The notes: generated from the sequence alone by a model not told the origin. A DNA stretch of 64,000 nucleotides from Halalkalibacillus sediminis (GCF_002844535.1 NZ_PJNH01000001.1:496001-560000), one strand, 5' to 3'; counted from the first letter of the stretch, positions 47,239-56,731 are shown. Translations and numbers: made by a program.

Positions 47239-47472
47239 ATGTTATCAGAAGGTAAAATTGAACGTATAAATGCGCTAGCCAATAAATCAAAAAAAGAAGG
47301 CCTGACAGACAAAGAGCGTGAGGAACAGAAGAATCTTCGCGAAGAATATCTTCAGTCCTTAAGGAGTTCATTCCGCAACCAGTTGAAGTCAGTAAAGGTC
47401 GTTGATCCTGAAGGTACAGATGTAACACCTGAAAAGCTGAAACAAGAAAAAGAAAATGACAAAAAACATTAG
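47239..47472 (+). CDS. ynzC: DUF896 protein YnzC
   Basis: The 77-residue helical protein matches YnzC, including SFRNQLKSVKVVDPEGTDVTPEKLK at the C-terminal half. In B. subtilis it is the last gene of the SOS operon yneA-yneB-ynzC opposite lexA. Here the cell-division inhibitor yneA and the recombinase yneB are missing, and ynzC has its own promoter. The start is ATG 47239; GTG 47227 lies on top of the GAAAGGGTG ribosome site. Confidence 0.88.
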   Translation: MLSEGKIERINALANKSKKEGLTDKEREEQKNLREEYLQSLRSSFRNQLKSVKVVDPEGTDVTPEKLKQEKENDKKH

Positions 47473-47474
47473 TT

Positions 47475-47502
47475 GCATGCAGATATTCTGTATGCTTTTT
47501 TG
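47475..47502 (+). terminator. ynzC terminator
   Basis: Stem GCATGCAGA/TCTGTATGC (47475-47483, 47487-47495) with six Ts. Confidence 0.88.
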
Positions 47503-47620
47503 TTATACTTTAAGAGGAGTTTTTGAAGATACATGAAGGGTTATAGAAAAATGTATCGGAATTAACTTAATAATGAATGATAAAAAAGAGTTTTGTCGAA
47601 AGAAGGAAGGAGACTAATCA

Positions 47621-49627
47621 ATGAGTAATTCAGTAGAACAACTATCGATTAATACAATCCGTACATTAACGATCGATGCAGTAGAAAAAGCAAGTTCAGG
47701 TCATCCTGGTATGCCGATGGGGGCAGCTCCAATGGCTTATACTCTTTGGAGTAAAATCATGAACCACAATCCTAAAAATTCTTCATGGTTCAACCGAGAC
47801 CGTTTTGTTTTATCAGCAGGGCATGGATCGATGCTTCTTTATTCATTACTGCATTTATCTGGCTATAATGTATCAATGGATGATTTGAAAAACTTTCGTC
47901 AATGGGGTTCAAAAACACCCGGACACCCAGAAGTAGGACATACTGATGGTGTAGAAGCCACAACTGGCCCGCTTGGACAAGGTTTAGCAATGGCAACAGG
48001 AATGGCTATGGCTGAACGCTTCATGGCTGGTAAGTTCAACAAGGATAACTATAATGTAGTTGATCATTACACTTATAGCATCTGTGGTGATGGTGACTTA
48101 ATGGAAGGTGTTTCTCAAGAATCAGCTTCACTTGCAGGTCATCTAAAGCTTGGAAAACTGATTGTAATGTATGATTCAAATGATATTTCTCTCGACGGTG
48201 ATTTAGATCGATCGTTCTCTGAGAGTGTAGAGGACCGTTATCGTGCCTATGGTTGGCAAGTCATCCGAGTAGAAGATGGTAACGATACTGAAGCGATTGA
48301 AAAAGCATTGGTAGACGCGAAGGCGAACACCGAGCAACCGACAATGATCGAAGTAAAAACCGTTATTGGTTATGGTTCTCCAAACAAGTCAGGAAAATCT
48401 GACGCGCACGGTGCTCCTCTTGGTGAAGATGAAATGAAACTTGCCAAGGAACATTACAAGTGGACTCATGAACCATTCCATGTACCAGAAGAAGTTCAAA
48501 AAGACTTCGATTCAAAAGTGAAAACTCGCGGACAAAACGTTGAGAAAGAGTGGAAAGCACTTGTTGAAGAGTATAAACAACATTATCCAGAACTTGCAGA
48601 AGAATTTGAACAAGCATTGAGTGGGCAACTTCCTGCAAATTGGGATGCTGTATTGCCGTCATATGACGAGAATTCAGATGCATTAGCAACACGTGCAGCT
48701 TCTGGTGAAGTGTTAAACGCTCTATCTAAACAAATTCCTAATTTATTCGGCGGTAGTGCTGACCTTGCTGGATCGAACAAGACAGCGATTAAAGAAGAAG
48801 AAGACTTCAAATATCCGGACTACAGTGGTAGAAATGTATGGTTTGGTGTACGTGAATTCGCTATGGCTTGTGCGATGAACGGTATGGCTCTACATGGTGG
48901 ACTTAAAGTATATGGTGGTACTTTCTTCGTATTCAGTGATTACTTGCGTCCGGCACTTCGTTTGTCATCTCTTATGCAAACGCCTGTGACTTATGTATTT
49001 ACACATGATTCAATTGCAGTCGGTGAAGATGGCCCAACACACGAGCCAATTGAACAGCTTCCTTCTTTACGTGCAATGCCTGGACTATCATTAATCCGTC
49101 CGGCGGATGCTAATGAAACGAAAGCTGCTTGGAAACTTTCTTTAAAATCAGAAGACCAACCGACAGCTCTCGTCTTAACAAGACAAGGACTACCTGTTCT
49201 ACCTAAAACAGATCAAATAGCTGAAGAAGGGGTAGAAAAAGGTGCATATGTATTAAAAGAAGCAGATAAAGAAACTCCAGACTTATTGTTACTAGCTTCA
49301 GGCTCAGAAGTACAGTTAGTTATGAAAGCAGCAGATAAATTATCTGAAGAAGGAATTCACGCTTCTGTTGTAAGTATGCCTTCTTGGGATCGTTTCGAAC
49401 TACAAACGGATGAATATAAAGAAGAAGTTCTTCCAAAAGCAGTTAAAAACCGTCTAGCAGTCGAAATGGCTTCACCATTCGGTTGGGAGCGTTATACAGG
49501 AATCGACGGTGACGTATTAGGAATTCCAACATTCGGGGCATCTGCACCTGGCAATAAAGTAATGGAAGAGTACGGGTTCAATGTAGATGAAGTAGTGAAA
49601 CGTGCAAAAAATTTAATATCTAAATAA
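47621..49627 (+). CDS. tkt: Transketolase
   Basis: The thiamine-diphosphate enzyme moves two-carbon units in the pentose phosphate pathway. The 668-residue protein has SGHPGMPMG near residue 28, [12 protein letters not shown], the ThDP motif GDGDLMEG (about 155) extending to NDISLDG, and [12 protein letters not shown] plus the GVREFAM segment in the pyrimidine domain. AAGGAAGGAG precedes the ATG. The tkt-sirA-yneF order follows B. subtilis. Confidence 0.97.
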   Translation: MSNSVEQLSINTIRTLTIDAVEKASSGHPGMPMGAAPMAYTLWSKIMNHNPKNSSWFNRDRFVLSAGHGSMLLYSLLHLSGYNVSMDDLKNFRQWGSKTPGHPEVGHTDGVEATTGPLGQGLAMATGMAMAERFMAGKFNKDNYNVVDHYTYSICGDGDLMEGVSQESASLAGHLKLGKLIVMYDSNDISLDGDLDRSFSESVEDRYRAYGWQVIRVEDGNDTEAIEKALVDAKANTEQPTMIEVKTVIGYGSPNKSGKSDAHGAPLGEDEMKLAKEHYKWTHEPFHVPEEVQKDFDSKVKTRGQNVEKEWKALVEEYKQHYPELAEEFEQALSGQLPANWDAVLPSYDENSDALATRAASGEVLNALSKQIPNLFGGSADLAGSNKTAIKEEEDFKYPDYSGRNVWFGVREFAMACAMNGMALHGGLKVYGGTFFVFSDYLRPALRLSSLMQTPVTYVFTHDSIAVGEDGPTHEPIEQLPSLRAMPGLSLIRPADANETKAAWKLSLKSEDQPTALVLTRQGLPVLPKTDQIAEEGVEKGAYVLKEADKETPDLLLLASGSEVQLVMKAADKLSEEGIHASVVSMPSWDRFELQTDEYKEEVLPKAVKNRLAVEMASPFGWERYTGIDGDVLGIPTFGASAPGNKVMEEYGFNVDEVVKRAKNLISK

Positions 49628-49736
49628 TTTCGAGTGATTTCGTAAAACTTAGACAAAAATAGTATTCACTTATGAATAAGAACTGACAATTTTCTAGTAC
49701 TGGACTTGCTAGAATATGCCCAAAGGAGGGTATATT

Positions 49737-50162
49737 ATGTACCAGTATTCGTTGTTTCTTTTTCGTCAGTCTTATGCAGAATATTTCTACTTTAAAATTG
49801 ATTTATTATACCGATTCTTAAACTCCGATAGTCAATCGACAGTGTTCCAGCAACAACGTGAGCTTGTATTGGATCAAGTGAAATTGATAGACGTTTATCG
49901 TCTTTTGAATGCACATTTTCCTGAAGAAATGTCGGTTGACATTGGAAAACAGGTTATTATAATGAACTCTGTAGGACAAGAAGTGAAGATTGTCATGAAT
50001 GATTATTCGATGGACGTATATGCTCCATCTATATTAGAGGCGGATGAGTGGTTTTTTAAATATATAAAATCACTTCATCCGCATATATTTGTTGTCAATT
50101 TTACTTCCCAGGATTACGGTTGGATGCTTCCTTTATCAAAAAATAAGCTCTATCAATTATAA
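49737..50162 (+). CDS. sirA: Sporulation inhibitor of replication SirA
   Basis: The 141-residue protein resembles SirA (YneE), which binds DnaA domain I and blocks new replication initiation after Spo0A activation. Similarity is moderate overall, but the C-terminal FTSQDYGWMLPL segment and position directly after tkt support the call. ATG 49737 follows AAAGGAGGG; a codon at 49716 overlaps that site. I found no convincing Spo0A box in the 110-bp gap before it. Confidence 0.75.
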   Translation: MYQYSLFLFRQSYAEYFYFKIDLLYRFLNSDSQSTVFQQQRELVLDQVKLIDVYRLLNAHFPEEMSVDIGKQVIIMNSVGQEVKIVMNDYSMDVYAPSILEADEWFFKYIKSLHPHIFVVNFTSQDYGWMLPLSKNKLYQL

Positions 50163-50234
50163 ATACTATTGTCATCGACCGTCCGTTCTACTATACTTAA
50201 CTACTAGAGATAACGATAAGGAGGAAATATACCA

Positions 50235-50471
50235 ATGGGCACACTTTGGGTCGTATTGATTGCCATTGCTGCATTGGTCGTTGGTTTGTTATTAGGTTTC
50301 TTAATCGCACGTAAAACGATGATGAGTTACTTACAGAAAAACCCACCAATCAATGAGCAAATGTTACGCACGATGATGATGCAGATGGGTCAGAAACCAT
50401 CGCAGAAGAAAATTAATCAAATGATGCGTTCTATGAATCAGCAAATGGATTCTAATAAAAAGAAAAAGTAA
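50235..50471 (+). CDS. yneF: UPF0154 small membrane protein YneF
   Basis: The 78-residue protein has one N-terminal membrane helix (residues 3-25, ending GFLIARK) and a Met/Gln/Lys-rich cytoplasmic tail with the conserved [21 protein letters not shown]. The family is widespread in Firmicutes; its function is unknown. AAGGAGG precedes the ATG. Confidence 0.9.
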   Translation: MGTLWVVLIAIAALVVGLLLGFLIARKTMMSYLQKNPPINEQMLRTMMMQMGQKPSQKKINQMMRSMNQQMDSNKKKK

Positions 50472-50477
50472 TATACT

Positions 50478-50513
50478 AAAGGGGTAAACAATACATGTTG
50501 TTTACCTCTTTTT
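50478..50513 (+). terminator. yneF terminator
   Basis: Fourteen-position stem AAAGGGGTAAACAA/TTGTTTACCTCTTT (50478-50491, 50498-50511) with one G-U pair, then Ts. Confidence 0.92.
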
Positions 50514-50622
50514 CATTAATTAAGTATACATTTTCACATAAACGTCAAGCTTTGATTCTTTCATAGAAAACAAACTTTGTTAGGATAAGGATAGTTAGGT
50601 TCGAAGGTTAGGAGAGATTTAA

Positions 50623-51324
50623 ATGGATGTGAATATATTTTTAGCCTTTGGTGCAGGGTTTTTATCCTTCATATCACCATGTGTGCTGCCACTTTATCCA
50701 GTGTTCTTATCTTATATCACTGGTATGAGTGTAGAAGAACTGAAAACGGAAAATGCAATGCTTAGAAAGAGGAGTATGCTACATACTTTATTTTTCTTAA
50801 TTGGATTTTCTTCTATTTTTATCATGATTGGATTTTCAGGCTATTTTATCGGGGATCTATTCTTGCAATATCGAGATATGATTCGTCAAATTGGTGCAAT
50901 CTTAATTATATTCTTCGGGTTCGTCATGATTGGAGTCTTTAATTTCGAATTCCTCATGAAAGAAAGAAAAGTGACGATTAAGAACCGTCCTGCTGGATAT
51001 GTAGGGACATTATTGATTGGAATGGCGTTTTCCATGAGCTGGACACCTTGTACAGGGCCGATTCTAGCTGCTGTTATCGCTCTAGCCTATACAAACCCTG
51101 AATCAGGTGTACTCTTGATGTCAGCTTATTCTTTAGGCTTCTCGATACCATTCTTCATCATGTCATTCTTTATTGGAAAAATGAACTGGTTGAAAAAGAA
51201 CGCTCAAAAGATCGTGCATATTGGCGGGTACGTTTTAATCGTACTTGGGGTTGCATTATTCTTTGATTGGTTACGAATTCTTACAGCTTATTTAGCTAAC
51301 TTCTTTGGATTCTCTGGTTTTTAA
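50623..51324 (+). CDS. ccdA: Thiol-disulfide transport protein CcdA (first copy)
   Basis: CcdA carries reducing equivalents across the membrane to thioredoxin-like proteins for cytochrome c maturation and spore cortex formation. The 233-residue, six-helix protein has the two redox cysteines in FISPCVLPLYP (residues 17-27) and SWTPCTGPIL. The position after yneF matches B. subtilis ccdA. GGAGAG precedes the ATG. Confidence 0.94.
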   Translation: MDVNIFLAFGAGFLSFISPCVLPLYPVFLSYITGMSVEELKTENAMLRKRSMLHTLFFLIGFSSIFIMIGFSGYFIGDLFLQYRDMIRQIGAILIIFFGFVMIGVFNFEFLMKERKVTIKNRPAGYVGTLLIGMAFSMSWTPCTGPILAAVIALAYTNPESGVLLMSAYSLGFSIPFFIMSFFIGKMNWLKKNAQKIVHIGGYVLIVLGVALFFDWLRILTAYLANFFGFSGF

Positions 51325-51391
51325 GGTAACAGTGTCAATTTTATCAATGATATATTACAATGAGAGTATCAATTAATAAAGGTGATTATCT

Positions 51392-51847
51392 ATGAAACGT
51401 ACTAATGATTTAATTTTAAGGACAACAACTCAACTAATCGCATTTATTTTATTAGGATTTTCGGTTTATCTTTTCTTTGCAGGCCACAATAATCCAGGCG
51501 GAGGTTTCATTGGTGGATTGATGACGGCTGCTGCATTTATTTTAATGTATATGACTTATGGGTATGAGCGAATCACGAGGATTTTGCCTCTTAACTTCCG
51601 GTTGGTATTTGTGACTGGATTATTGATTGCAACTTTGTCAGGCGTGGGAGCAATCTTCTTCGATCAACAATTTCTAAGTCAAGCTGATGGTTATTTTCAG
51701 CTACCGATATTCGGGGAAAAACACCTAGCTACTGCAGTTTTGTTTGACCTGGGTGTATATTTAGCTGTTGTGGGTGTAACGATGACAATAATATTGTCTA
51801 TTGCAACAGATCAGAAGAGTGACGAAGTTGAAGAGTCGGGAGTGTAA
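51392..51847 (+). CDS. Orphan MnhB/MrpB-domain membrane protein
   Basis: The 151-residue, four-helix protein has the MnhB signature GHNNPGGGFIGGL near residue 33 and LATAVLFDLGVYLAVVGVTMTI near residue 112. In Mrp antiporters this subunit works only in a complex of six or seven proteins, none of which is encoded nearby. Here it replaces yneI (ccdB) between ccdA and ccdC. It may support the redox locus or join an Mrp complex encoded elsewhere; neither can be shown from this window. The ccdC start lies six bases past its stop. Confidence 0.85.
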   Translation: MKRTNDLILRTTTQLIAFILLGFSVYLFFAGHNNPGGGFIGGLMTAAAFILMYMTYGYERITRILPLNFRLVFVTGLLIATLSGVGAIFFDQQFLSQADGYFQLPIFGEKHLATAVLFDLGVYLAVVGVTMTIILSIATDQKSDEVEESGV

Positions 51848-51853
51848 TGAGTA

Positions 51854-52333
51854 GTGTTAGATCATCCGTTATTTCCGATATTTGCGAGCGTTTTAGCAGT
51901 AGTGATGGCTTCAGGCATGATAGTTGTACGTATGCGTGCTGCTAAAAAGCCAGCAAGTGTAAAGAAAATTGTATTACCTCCACTGTTTATGAGCACAGGT
52001 TCTTTGATGTTTTTGTTCCCTTTCTTTCAAGTAACATGGTTACAGGTAGCAGAAGCTATGAGTGTAGGCATTGCGTTTTCCATTCTTTTAATTATAACTT
52101 CTAATTTTGAAGTGAAAGAGGACAAGATTTACCTTAAGCCATCTAAAGCCTTTGGGTTCATACTTGTATTTCTTTTACTAGCAAGATTAGTTCTGAAAGC
52201 TGTGCTAGGCCAAGACATCTCAGTAGGGGAAATTAGTGGAATGTTTTACTTGCTAGCACTCGGAATGTTGGTGACCTGGCGCATTGCCATGTTAGTTAAG
52301 TATTTAAAACTGAGAGAAAAAATAATCATTTAA
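51854..52333 (+). CDS. ccdC: CcdC family membrane protein
   Basis: The 159-residue, four-helix protein matches CcdC/YneJ (DUF1453), encoded with ccdA in many bacilli but not itself essential for cytochrome c in B. subtilis. Recognisable features are RMRAAKKP after the first helix, PPLFMSTGSLMFLFPFF and the C-terminal YLLALGMLVTWRIAML. The start is GTG 51854 with GGGAGTG upstream. Confidence 0.88.
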   Translation: MLDHPLFPIFASVLAVVMASGMIVVRMRAAKKPASVKKIVLPPLFMSTGSLMFLFPFFQVTWLQVAEAMSVGIAFSILLIITSNFEVKEDKIYLKPSKAFGFILVFLLLARLVLKAVLGQDISVGEISGMFYLLALGMLVTWRIAMLVKYLKLREKIII

Positions 52334-52357
52334 ACAGAAAAATAAATAGATGGATTG

Positions 52358-52393
52358 ATCCGCAAGTGGAAATCTCACTTGTGGATTTTTTTA
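52358..52393 (+). terminator. ccdC terminator
   Basis: Perfect 11-bp stem with one G-U: ATCCGCAAGTG/CACTTGTGGAT (52358-52368, 52376-52386), then seven Ts. Confidence 0.92.
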
Positions 52394-52460
52394 TTTTCAT
52401 CAAACTTTCACATTACTTAGATATGATAAATGAAACCAATCATGAAAAGGAAGGTCAAAC

Positions 52461-53105
52461 ATGTCTACCACCATCATCTTACATATTACTTCTTTGATTA
52501 TCAGCTTTGCAGGTGGTTTCTTATTATTCTATATCTTATCGCACGAACAACATAAGTTTCGTATGAAAGCTATGGAAGAATCAGCCAACACCATCATTTT
52601 GCTTGTTCTCTATATCCAATTGGCCAAAGTGCTTTTAAAAGTTGAATTATTTTTAAGCGATCCGATTGCTGTGTTGAGCTATCCAAGCAATGCTGCTTCT
52701 CTTTACCTTGCAACGGTAATGGTAATTATTCATTTATGGATTTCTAATCAAAAGAAGAGAGAAATATCGACTCATTCAATTCTCTCTCTTGCCGTCATTA
52801 TGATTGGTAGTTCATTCGTTTATGAGTTTCTGCAAGTAACTTGGTTCAATAACACATTATCTTGGAAGTACTTATTTGTTTTATTCTTTACATTGTTAGG
52901 TTACCTAGTGGTTCAAAATAGATTTAATCCGCTTCAACAGATATTATTCATTGTATTTATTTGGGGAGCAGGGCAACTGATTATTTCAATTACGTTGCCG
53001 TTCATAACCATTTTCAACTATATGATCTCACCCTTGTTTATATTGAGTATTATGTTATTTGCCATAGTAAGCATTTTTGGGGTTCAGAGAAAAGGAGTGA
53101 ATTGA
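52461..53105 (+). CDS. Unknown multi-spanning membrane protein
   Basis: I do not recognise this 214-residue protein. It shows about six or seven hydrophobic helices and no conserved charged motif or CxxC. AAGGAAGG precedes the ATG. It ends one base before a second ccdA gene and heads what looks like an operon of unknown membrane protein, CcdA2, ResA-like protein and two-component system. Its role may be thiol redox or signal input; this is guesswork from context. Confidence 0.6.
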   Translation: MSTTIILHITSLIISFAGGFLLFYILSHEQHKFRMKAMEESANTIILLVLYIQLAKVLLKVELFLSDPIAVLSYPSNAASLYLATVMVIIHLWISNQKKREISTHSILSLAVIMIGSSFVYEFLQVTWFNNTLSWKYLFVLFFTLLGYLVVQNRFNPLQQILFIVFIWGAGQLIISITLPFITIFNYMISPLFILSIMLFAIVSIFGVQRKGVN

Positions 53106-53106
53106 T

Positions 53107-53844
53107 TTGGAAACAGATGTAACTATTTGGATAGCTTTAGGTGCTGGAATACTATCTTTCCTTTCTCCATGTACTTTGCCATTATTTCCAGCGTACTTAT
53201 CATATATTACTGGAATGTCTGTTAAAGAGCTCGAAACAAATCGAAGCTCAAAAGTAAGAAGTAAATTGATTATTCATTCCATTTTCTTTCTAACAGGAGT
53301 ATCTGTCATATTCTTAAGTATTGGGGTAGGTGTATCTTTGCTAGGTGGATGGATGCAAACGCTTCTCGTTGGAGAATCTGGATTATTTATTCAAAGGTTA
53401 GCTGGTATCTTCATCATCGTGATGGGACTGTTTGTAGCCGGATGGTTAAATATCCCAACACTATATAAGGAAAAGAAATTCAGATTTACAAGTAAGCCTG
53501 CAGGATATTTAGGCACCTTTTTTGTAGGATTAGGTTTTGCGGCTGGTTGGACCCCGTGTATCGGGCCGATCTTCGCCTCGATATTGGTCATAGCTGCCAG
53601 TAATCCTTCACAGGGCACCATTTATACTTTGTTTTATATCATCGGTTTCGCAATACCGTTCCTAGTTCTTACATTTTTCATTGGATCTACAAGGTGGATC
53701 GTTCGTTACAGTAATAAAATCATGAAAATCGGTGGAATTATCATGGTTTTCATGGGTGTTCTATTATTTACGGGTCAGATGGCTAGGATATCTAACTTTT
53801 TATTACGCCTAGTCGGTGATAGCTGGTTTTCAAATTTAGGTTAG
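53107..53844 (+). CDS. Thiol-disulfide transport protein CcdA (second copy)
   Basis: This CcdA paralogue has 245 residues, six helices and both redox cysteines, FLSPCTLPLFP (residues 18-28) and GWTPCIGPIF. It differs clearly from the ccdA at 50.6 kb, so it is not a recent duplicate. The start is TTG 53107, after AAAAGGAG. A TlpA/ResA-like gene follows after about 12 bases, which suggests that it reduces that protein. Confidence 0.9.
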   Translation: METDVTIWIALGAGILSFLSPCTLPLFPAYLSYITGMSVKELETNRSSKVRSKLIIHSIFFLTGVSVIFLSIGVGVSLLGGWMQTLLVGESGLFIQRLAGIFIIVMGLFVAGWLNIPTLYKEKKFRFTSKPAGYLGTFFVGLGFAAGWTPCIGPIFASILVIAASNPSQGTIYTLFYIIGFAIPFLVLTFFIGSTRWIVRYSNKIMKIGGIIMVFMGVLLFTGQMARISNFLLRLVGDSWFSNLG

Positions 53845-53856
53845 GGAGTGTATGAA

Positions 53857-54435
53857 TTGAAGAAGACGATTATTATAATAGTTTTAGTAGGTATGCTTAG
53901 TTACGCGTTATTTGATCTATTTTTATCTGATGATGAAAGTGTGAATCAAAGTAACACTGAAAAAGAGGATTATACTATCCAGAGTGATTCAGAGGACAGC
54001 GAAGTAGAAGCTGATGTCGGGCTTGATATCGGTAGTGAAGCTCCAGATTTTGAAGTGGAGACTTTAAAAGGGGAAACCGTGAAGCTTTCTGATTACAGAG
54101 GAGAGAAAATCATGCTTAACTTCTGGGGTACTTGGTGTCCTCCTTGCAGGGCTGAGATGCCTGACATGCAGAAGTTCTATGAGGAGCACGACGTGACTAT
54201 TTTAGCAATGAACTTGTTTGATACTGAAAGTAGTATGCAAGATGTAGAAGACTTTGTAGAAGATTTCGGTCTAACTTTTCCCGTGTTAATTGATGAAGGG
54301 GAGGTTGCTACTGATTATCAGGTCATTCCTGTACCTACTTCATATATGATAGACTCCAATGGTATTATCCAGTACAAAAGGTTAGGTGTCATGAATTATG
54401 ACATGATGGTGCAAGAGTTGGAAAAAATGAATTAA
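53857..54435 (+). CDS. ResA/TlpA-type membrane-anchored thioredoxin
   Basis: The 192-residue protein has an N-terminal membrane anchor (residues 4-24), an acidic linker and a TlpA-like thioredoxin fold. The redox motif is C94-P-P-C97 in FWGTWCPPCRAEMP, with the cis-proline in VIPVPTSYMID. ResA reduces apocytochrome c cysteines on the outer face. The start is TTG 53857, nine bases after GGGA; the GTG at 53848 abuts that site. It is likely to be reduced by the CcdA encoded just upstream. Confidence 0.86.
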   Translation: MKKTIIIIVLVGMLSYALFDLFLSDDESVNQSNTEKEDYTIQSDSEDSEVEADVGLDIGSEAPDFEVETLKGETVKLSDYRGEKIMLNFWGTWCPPCRAEMPDMQKFYEEHDVTILAMNLFDTESSMQDVEDFVEDFGLTFPVLIDEGEVATDYQVIPVPTSYMIDSNGIIQYKRLGVMNYDMMVQELEKMN

Positions 54436-54437
54436 GT

Positions 54438-54458
54438 CCCATTATTGATTATAATGGG
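54438..54458 (+). other. Small hairpin between the thioredoxin and regulator genes
   Basis: CCCATTAT/ATAATGGG (54438-54445, 54451-54458), 5-nt loop, without a T run. It may partly separate expression of the redox genes from the regulator. Confidence 0.4.
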
Positions 54459-54474
54459 GTTTGAGGTGTAATTA

Positions 54475-55170
54475 ATGAAACAAACCATATTAGTTGTAGA
54501 AGACGATCAAATGATTCGTCAGCTGATTAAGATATATTTGGAGAAAAATAATTATCATGTGGTTGAGGCTGAAGATGGGATACAGGCGAAAGAGGTTTTT
54601 CTGAAACATCAACCTTGTCTGGTCATCTTGGACTTAATGTTGCCAAAACTTTCTGGAGAAGAGTTTTGCAAATGGGTGAAAGAAGGAAATGATCAAGAAA
54701 TCTCTATCATTATGCTGTCAGCCAAGGCTCAAGTTGAAGACAAGATTAATGGCTTACGTATAGGAGCAGATGATTATCTGACAAAGCCGTTTGAACCAGA
54801 AGAACTAATTGCTCATGTAGAAGCCGTTTTAAGAAGGACCGGACAATATTGCCAAAAGATTACGTTCGACGGCCTAAGTATCAAAGTGCGAAAGGGTGAG
54901 GTGTGGGATAAAGACCGACCAATCCATTTAACTAAGCACGAATTCAATTTACTATATCTATTCATGCAAAACCCGGAAGTTGTGTTTTCGCGTGATCAAC
55001 TGATTGACCACATATATCCTACGCAGGAGCAAGTGATCCATGACAGAACAATCGATGCTCATATCAAGAAACTGAGAGAGAAGATTGAAACTATTCCTTC
55101 TGAACCCAAGCGAATTCAGACAGTTAGAGGAATGGGGTATAAATTTGTACCAAATAAAACAAATGCTTAA
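54475..55170 (+). CDS. OmpR-family response regulator
   Basis: The 231-residue regulator has a receiver domain with D53 in ILDLMLPK and K at about 102 in TKPF. An OmpR winged helix follows from about residue 130 (LTKHEFNLLYLF, VRGMGYKF). It overlaps the histidine kinase gene by eight bases. The operon suggests control of the upstream redox genes, but no binding site could be identified. It does not match ResD or PhoP closely enough to be named. Confidence 0.9.
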   Translation: MKQTILVVEDDQMIRQLIKIYLEKNNYHVVEAEDGIQAKEVFLKHQPCLVILDLMLPKLSGEEFCKWVKEGNDQEISIIMLSAKAQVEDKINGLRIGADDYLTKPFEPEELIAHVEAVLRRTGQYCQKITFDGLSIKVRKGEVWDKDRPIHLTKHEFNLLYLFMQNPEVVFSRDQLIDHIYPTQEQVIHDRTIDAHIKKLREKIETIPSEPKRIQTVRGMGYKFVPNKTNA

Positions 55171-56236
55171 CAAATTAAGAACTAGTTTACTCTTTCGTCT
55201 AAGCATTTTAAATATCATTACGATCACCTTCGTGATTATTCTGATCGGCATAGCAGTTTATAATACAGCATGTATGTTAGTGGACGGAATGAATAATCTT
55301 GGTGAACAAACTCAAGAGGAGTTTGAAAACATTCTTCTCCAATATATACTGTTTTTCAGTATCATACTCATATTGGTAACAACATTTATTCACTATTATC
55401 TGACTAAGAAATTAATTACGCCAATCAGAAAATTAATCGAATCTACAAAAAAGATTAACGAAGGTTACTATCCTGAACCAGTAGAGTATCACTCCAATGA
55501 TGAAGTGGGGCAGCTGATTAAGCAATATAATCGTTTGATAGGAGACTTGGAATCAAATGATACTTTGAGAAGAAAAATGATTTCTGATCTGTCACATGAA
55601 ATCAGAACGCCGGTTACCAACCTGAATGGTTATTTAAGGGCTTTGGAAAAAGGTGATTTAGAAGGTACTCCAAGCTTGTTTCATAGTTTAACTGTTGAAT
55701 CTGATCGATTGAAACAAATGATAGAACAATTGAATCAGCTGAAGGATCTTGATTATTCTACCCACCAGTCTTTCAACAGGAAAGAATTTGTTGACATACA
55801 ATCGCTTGTTGAGCAATCTGTCAATATGATGAAGTGGCAATCGAATGTAAAAAACATTGATATAACGGTGTCACTCGAGGCTGCAGAGATATTTTTGAAT
55901 GAAGAGGGAATTCAGCGAGTGTTCAATAATTTAATAGATAATGCCATTCGTTATAACATTGGCACGAACCCAATCTATATTACAGGTAAAAAAGTTGATG
56001 GTTATTACAGGCTATCAGTATCAGGAAAAAGTATGGCTATTGATGAGAAGGATCAAGAGAAGCTGTTTGAACGTTCTTACCGGACTAATCGTTCCTCGGA
56101 TATTTATCAAGAAGGTAATGGTTTAGGGTTAGCTATAGCACACGAAATAGTAGCACAACATGGTGGAAATATCGGTTTAGAGGTAAGAGGACCAATCAAC
56201 GAATTTTGGTTTACCCTTCCGATAAAAAAAGAGTAA
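55163..56236 (+). CDS. Membrane sensor histidine kinase
   Basis: The 357-residue kinase has two membrane helices (about 13-35 and 58-80) with only a ~20-residue external loop. A HAMP domain, HisKA with H145 in SDLSHEIRTP, and an HATPase domain with NLIDNAIRYN and GNGLGLAIAHEIV follow. The short loop implies sensing in the membrane or through a partner, possibly the redox membrane proteins nearby (inference). I chose ATG 55163, which overlaps the regulator stop; the ribosome site is weak, so coupling is likely. Confidence 0.85.
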   Translation: MLNKLRTSLLFRLSILNIITITFVIILIGIAVYNTACMLVDGMNNLGEQTQEEFENILLQYILFFSIILILVTTFIHYYLTKKLITPIRKLIESTKKINEGYYPEPVEYHSNDEVGQLIKQYNRLIGDLESNDTLRRKMISDLSHEIRTPVTNLNGYLRALEKGDLEGTPSLFHSLTVESDRLKQMIEQLNQLKDLDYSTHQSFNRKEFVDIQSLVEQSVNMMKWQSNVKNIDITVSLEAAEIFLNEEGIQRVFNNLIDNAIRYNIGTNPIYITGKKVDGYYRLSVSGKSMAIDEKDQEKLFERSYRTNRSSDIYQEGNGLGLAIAHEIVAQHGGNIGLEVRGPINEFWFTLPIKKE

Positions 56237-56280
56237 GCTTTTTGATGAGATTCAGATACATCAAGATGCTTACTCTTTTT
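56226..56280. terminator. Bidirectional terminator after the two-component genes
   Basis: Perfect 13-bp stem AAAAAGAGTAAGC/GCTTACTCTTTTT (56226-56238, 56268-56280). It overlaps the ends of both convergent genes. Confidence 0.85.
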
Positions 56281-56701
56281 CTAATAAGTGTTGATATGGT
56301 GTGAAATCTATGTTTTTTTCGTTCAATCGTTTCATCAAAAACTTATGATCACGTTTTGGTGTTGCTAAGATGTAGCCTTCGATCAATACGTCCAAATCAA
56401 TCGATTTCTTATTTCTTTCAAGTGCAAGTTCACCAATTTTGGCTCCGATCTTTTGTTTTGCCACATCCCTGAATAATTCTGGAACAGGCTCAACTAATTC
56501 ATTTAGAAGTCGTTTTTCTTCATCGCCCCACAAATGAATGGTCTGGTCTACATAATACTCTTCCCAGTCAATAATCGACTTCCCATCTTCTTTAGGCAAT
56601 TTTTTTAAAAATTTTCGAAACATAAAATATCCACCGATGGTCAATAAACCTAACATGATGAAGGACCAAAGGATCAATAGTATGCTGACTATATCTGACA
56701 T
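56270..56701 (-). CDS. yneK: DUF2621 membrane protein YneK
   Basis: The 143-residue protein has one N-terminal membrane helix (residues 5-28) and a conserved cytoplasmic part (IDWEEYYVDQTIHLW, LFRDVAKQKIGAKIGELAL). It matches YneK/DUF2621 of bacilli; its function is unknown. In B. subtilis yneK follows the ccdA-yneI-yneJ cluster, so position agrees, although several genes are inserted here. ATG at 56701 is preferred over a GTG at 56710; both have weak ribosome sites. Confidence 0.82.
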   Translation of the reverse strand: MSDIVSILLILWSFIMLGLLTIGGYFMFRKFLKKLPKEDGKSIIDWEEYYVDQTIHLWGDEEKRLLNELVEPVPELFRDVAKQKIGAKIGELALERNKKSIDLDVLIEGYILATPKRDHKFLMKRLNEKNIDFTPYQHLLEKE

Positions 56702-56731
56702 ACAATTCACTCGTTTCGCTTGTTATAAATT

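Noticed and set aside
47593-47600. TTGTCGAA resembling a Spo0A box before tkt
   Set aside because: It lies beside the tkt ribosome site, downstream of any likely start point. One or two such 8-mers are expected by chance in 64 kb.
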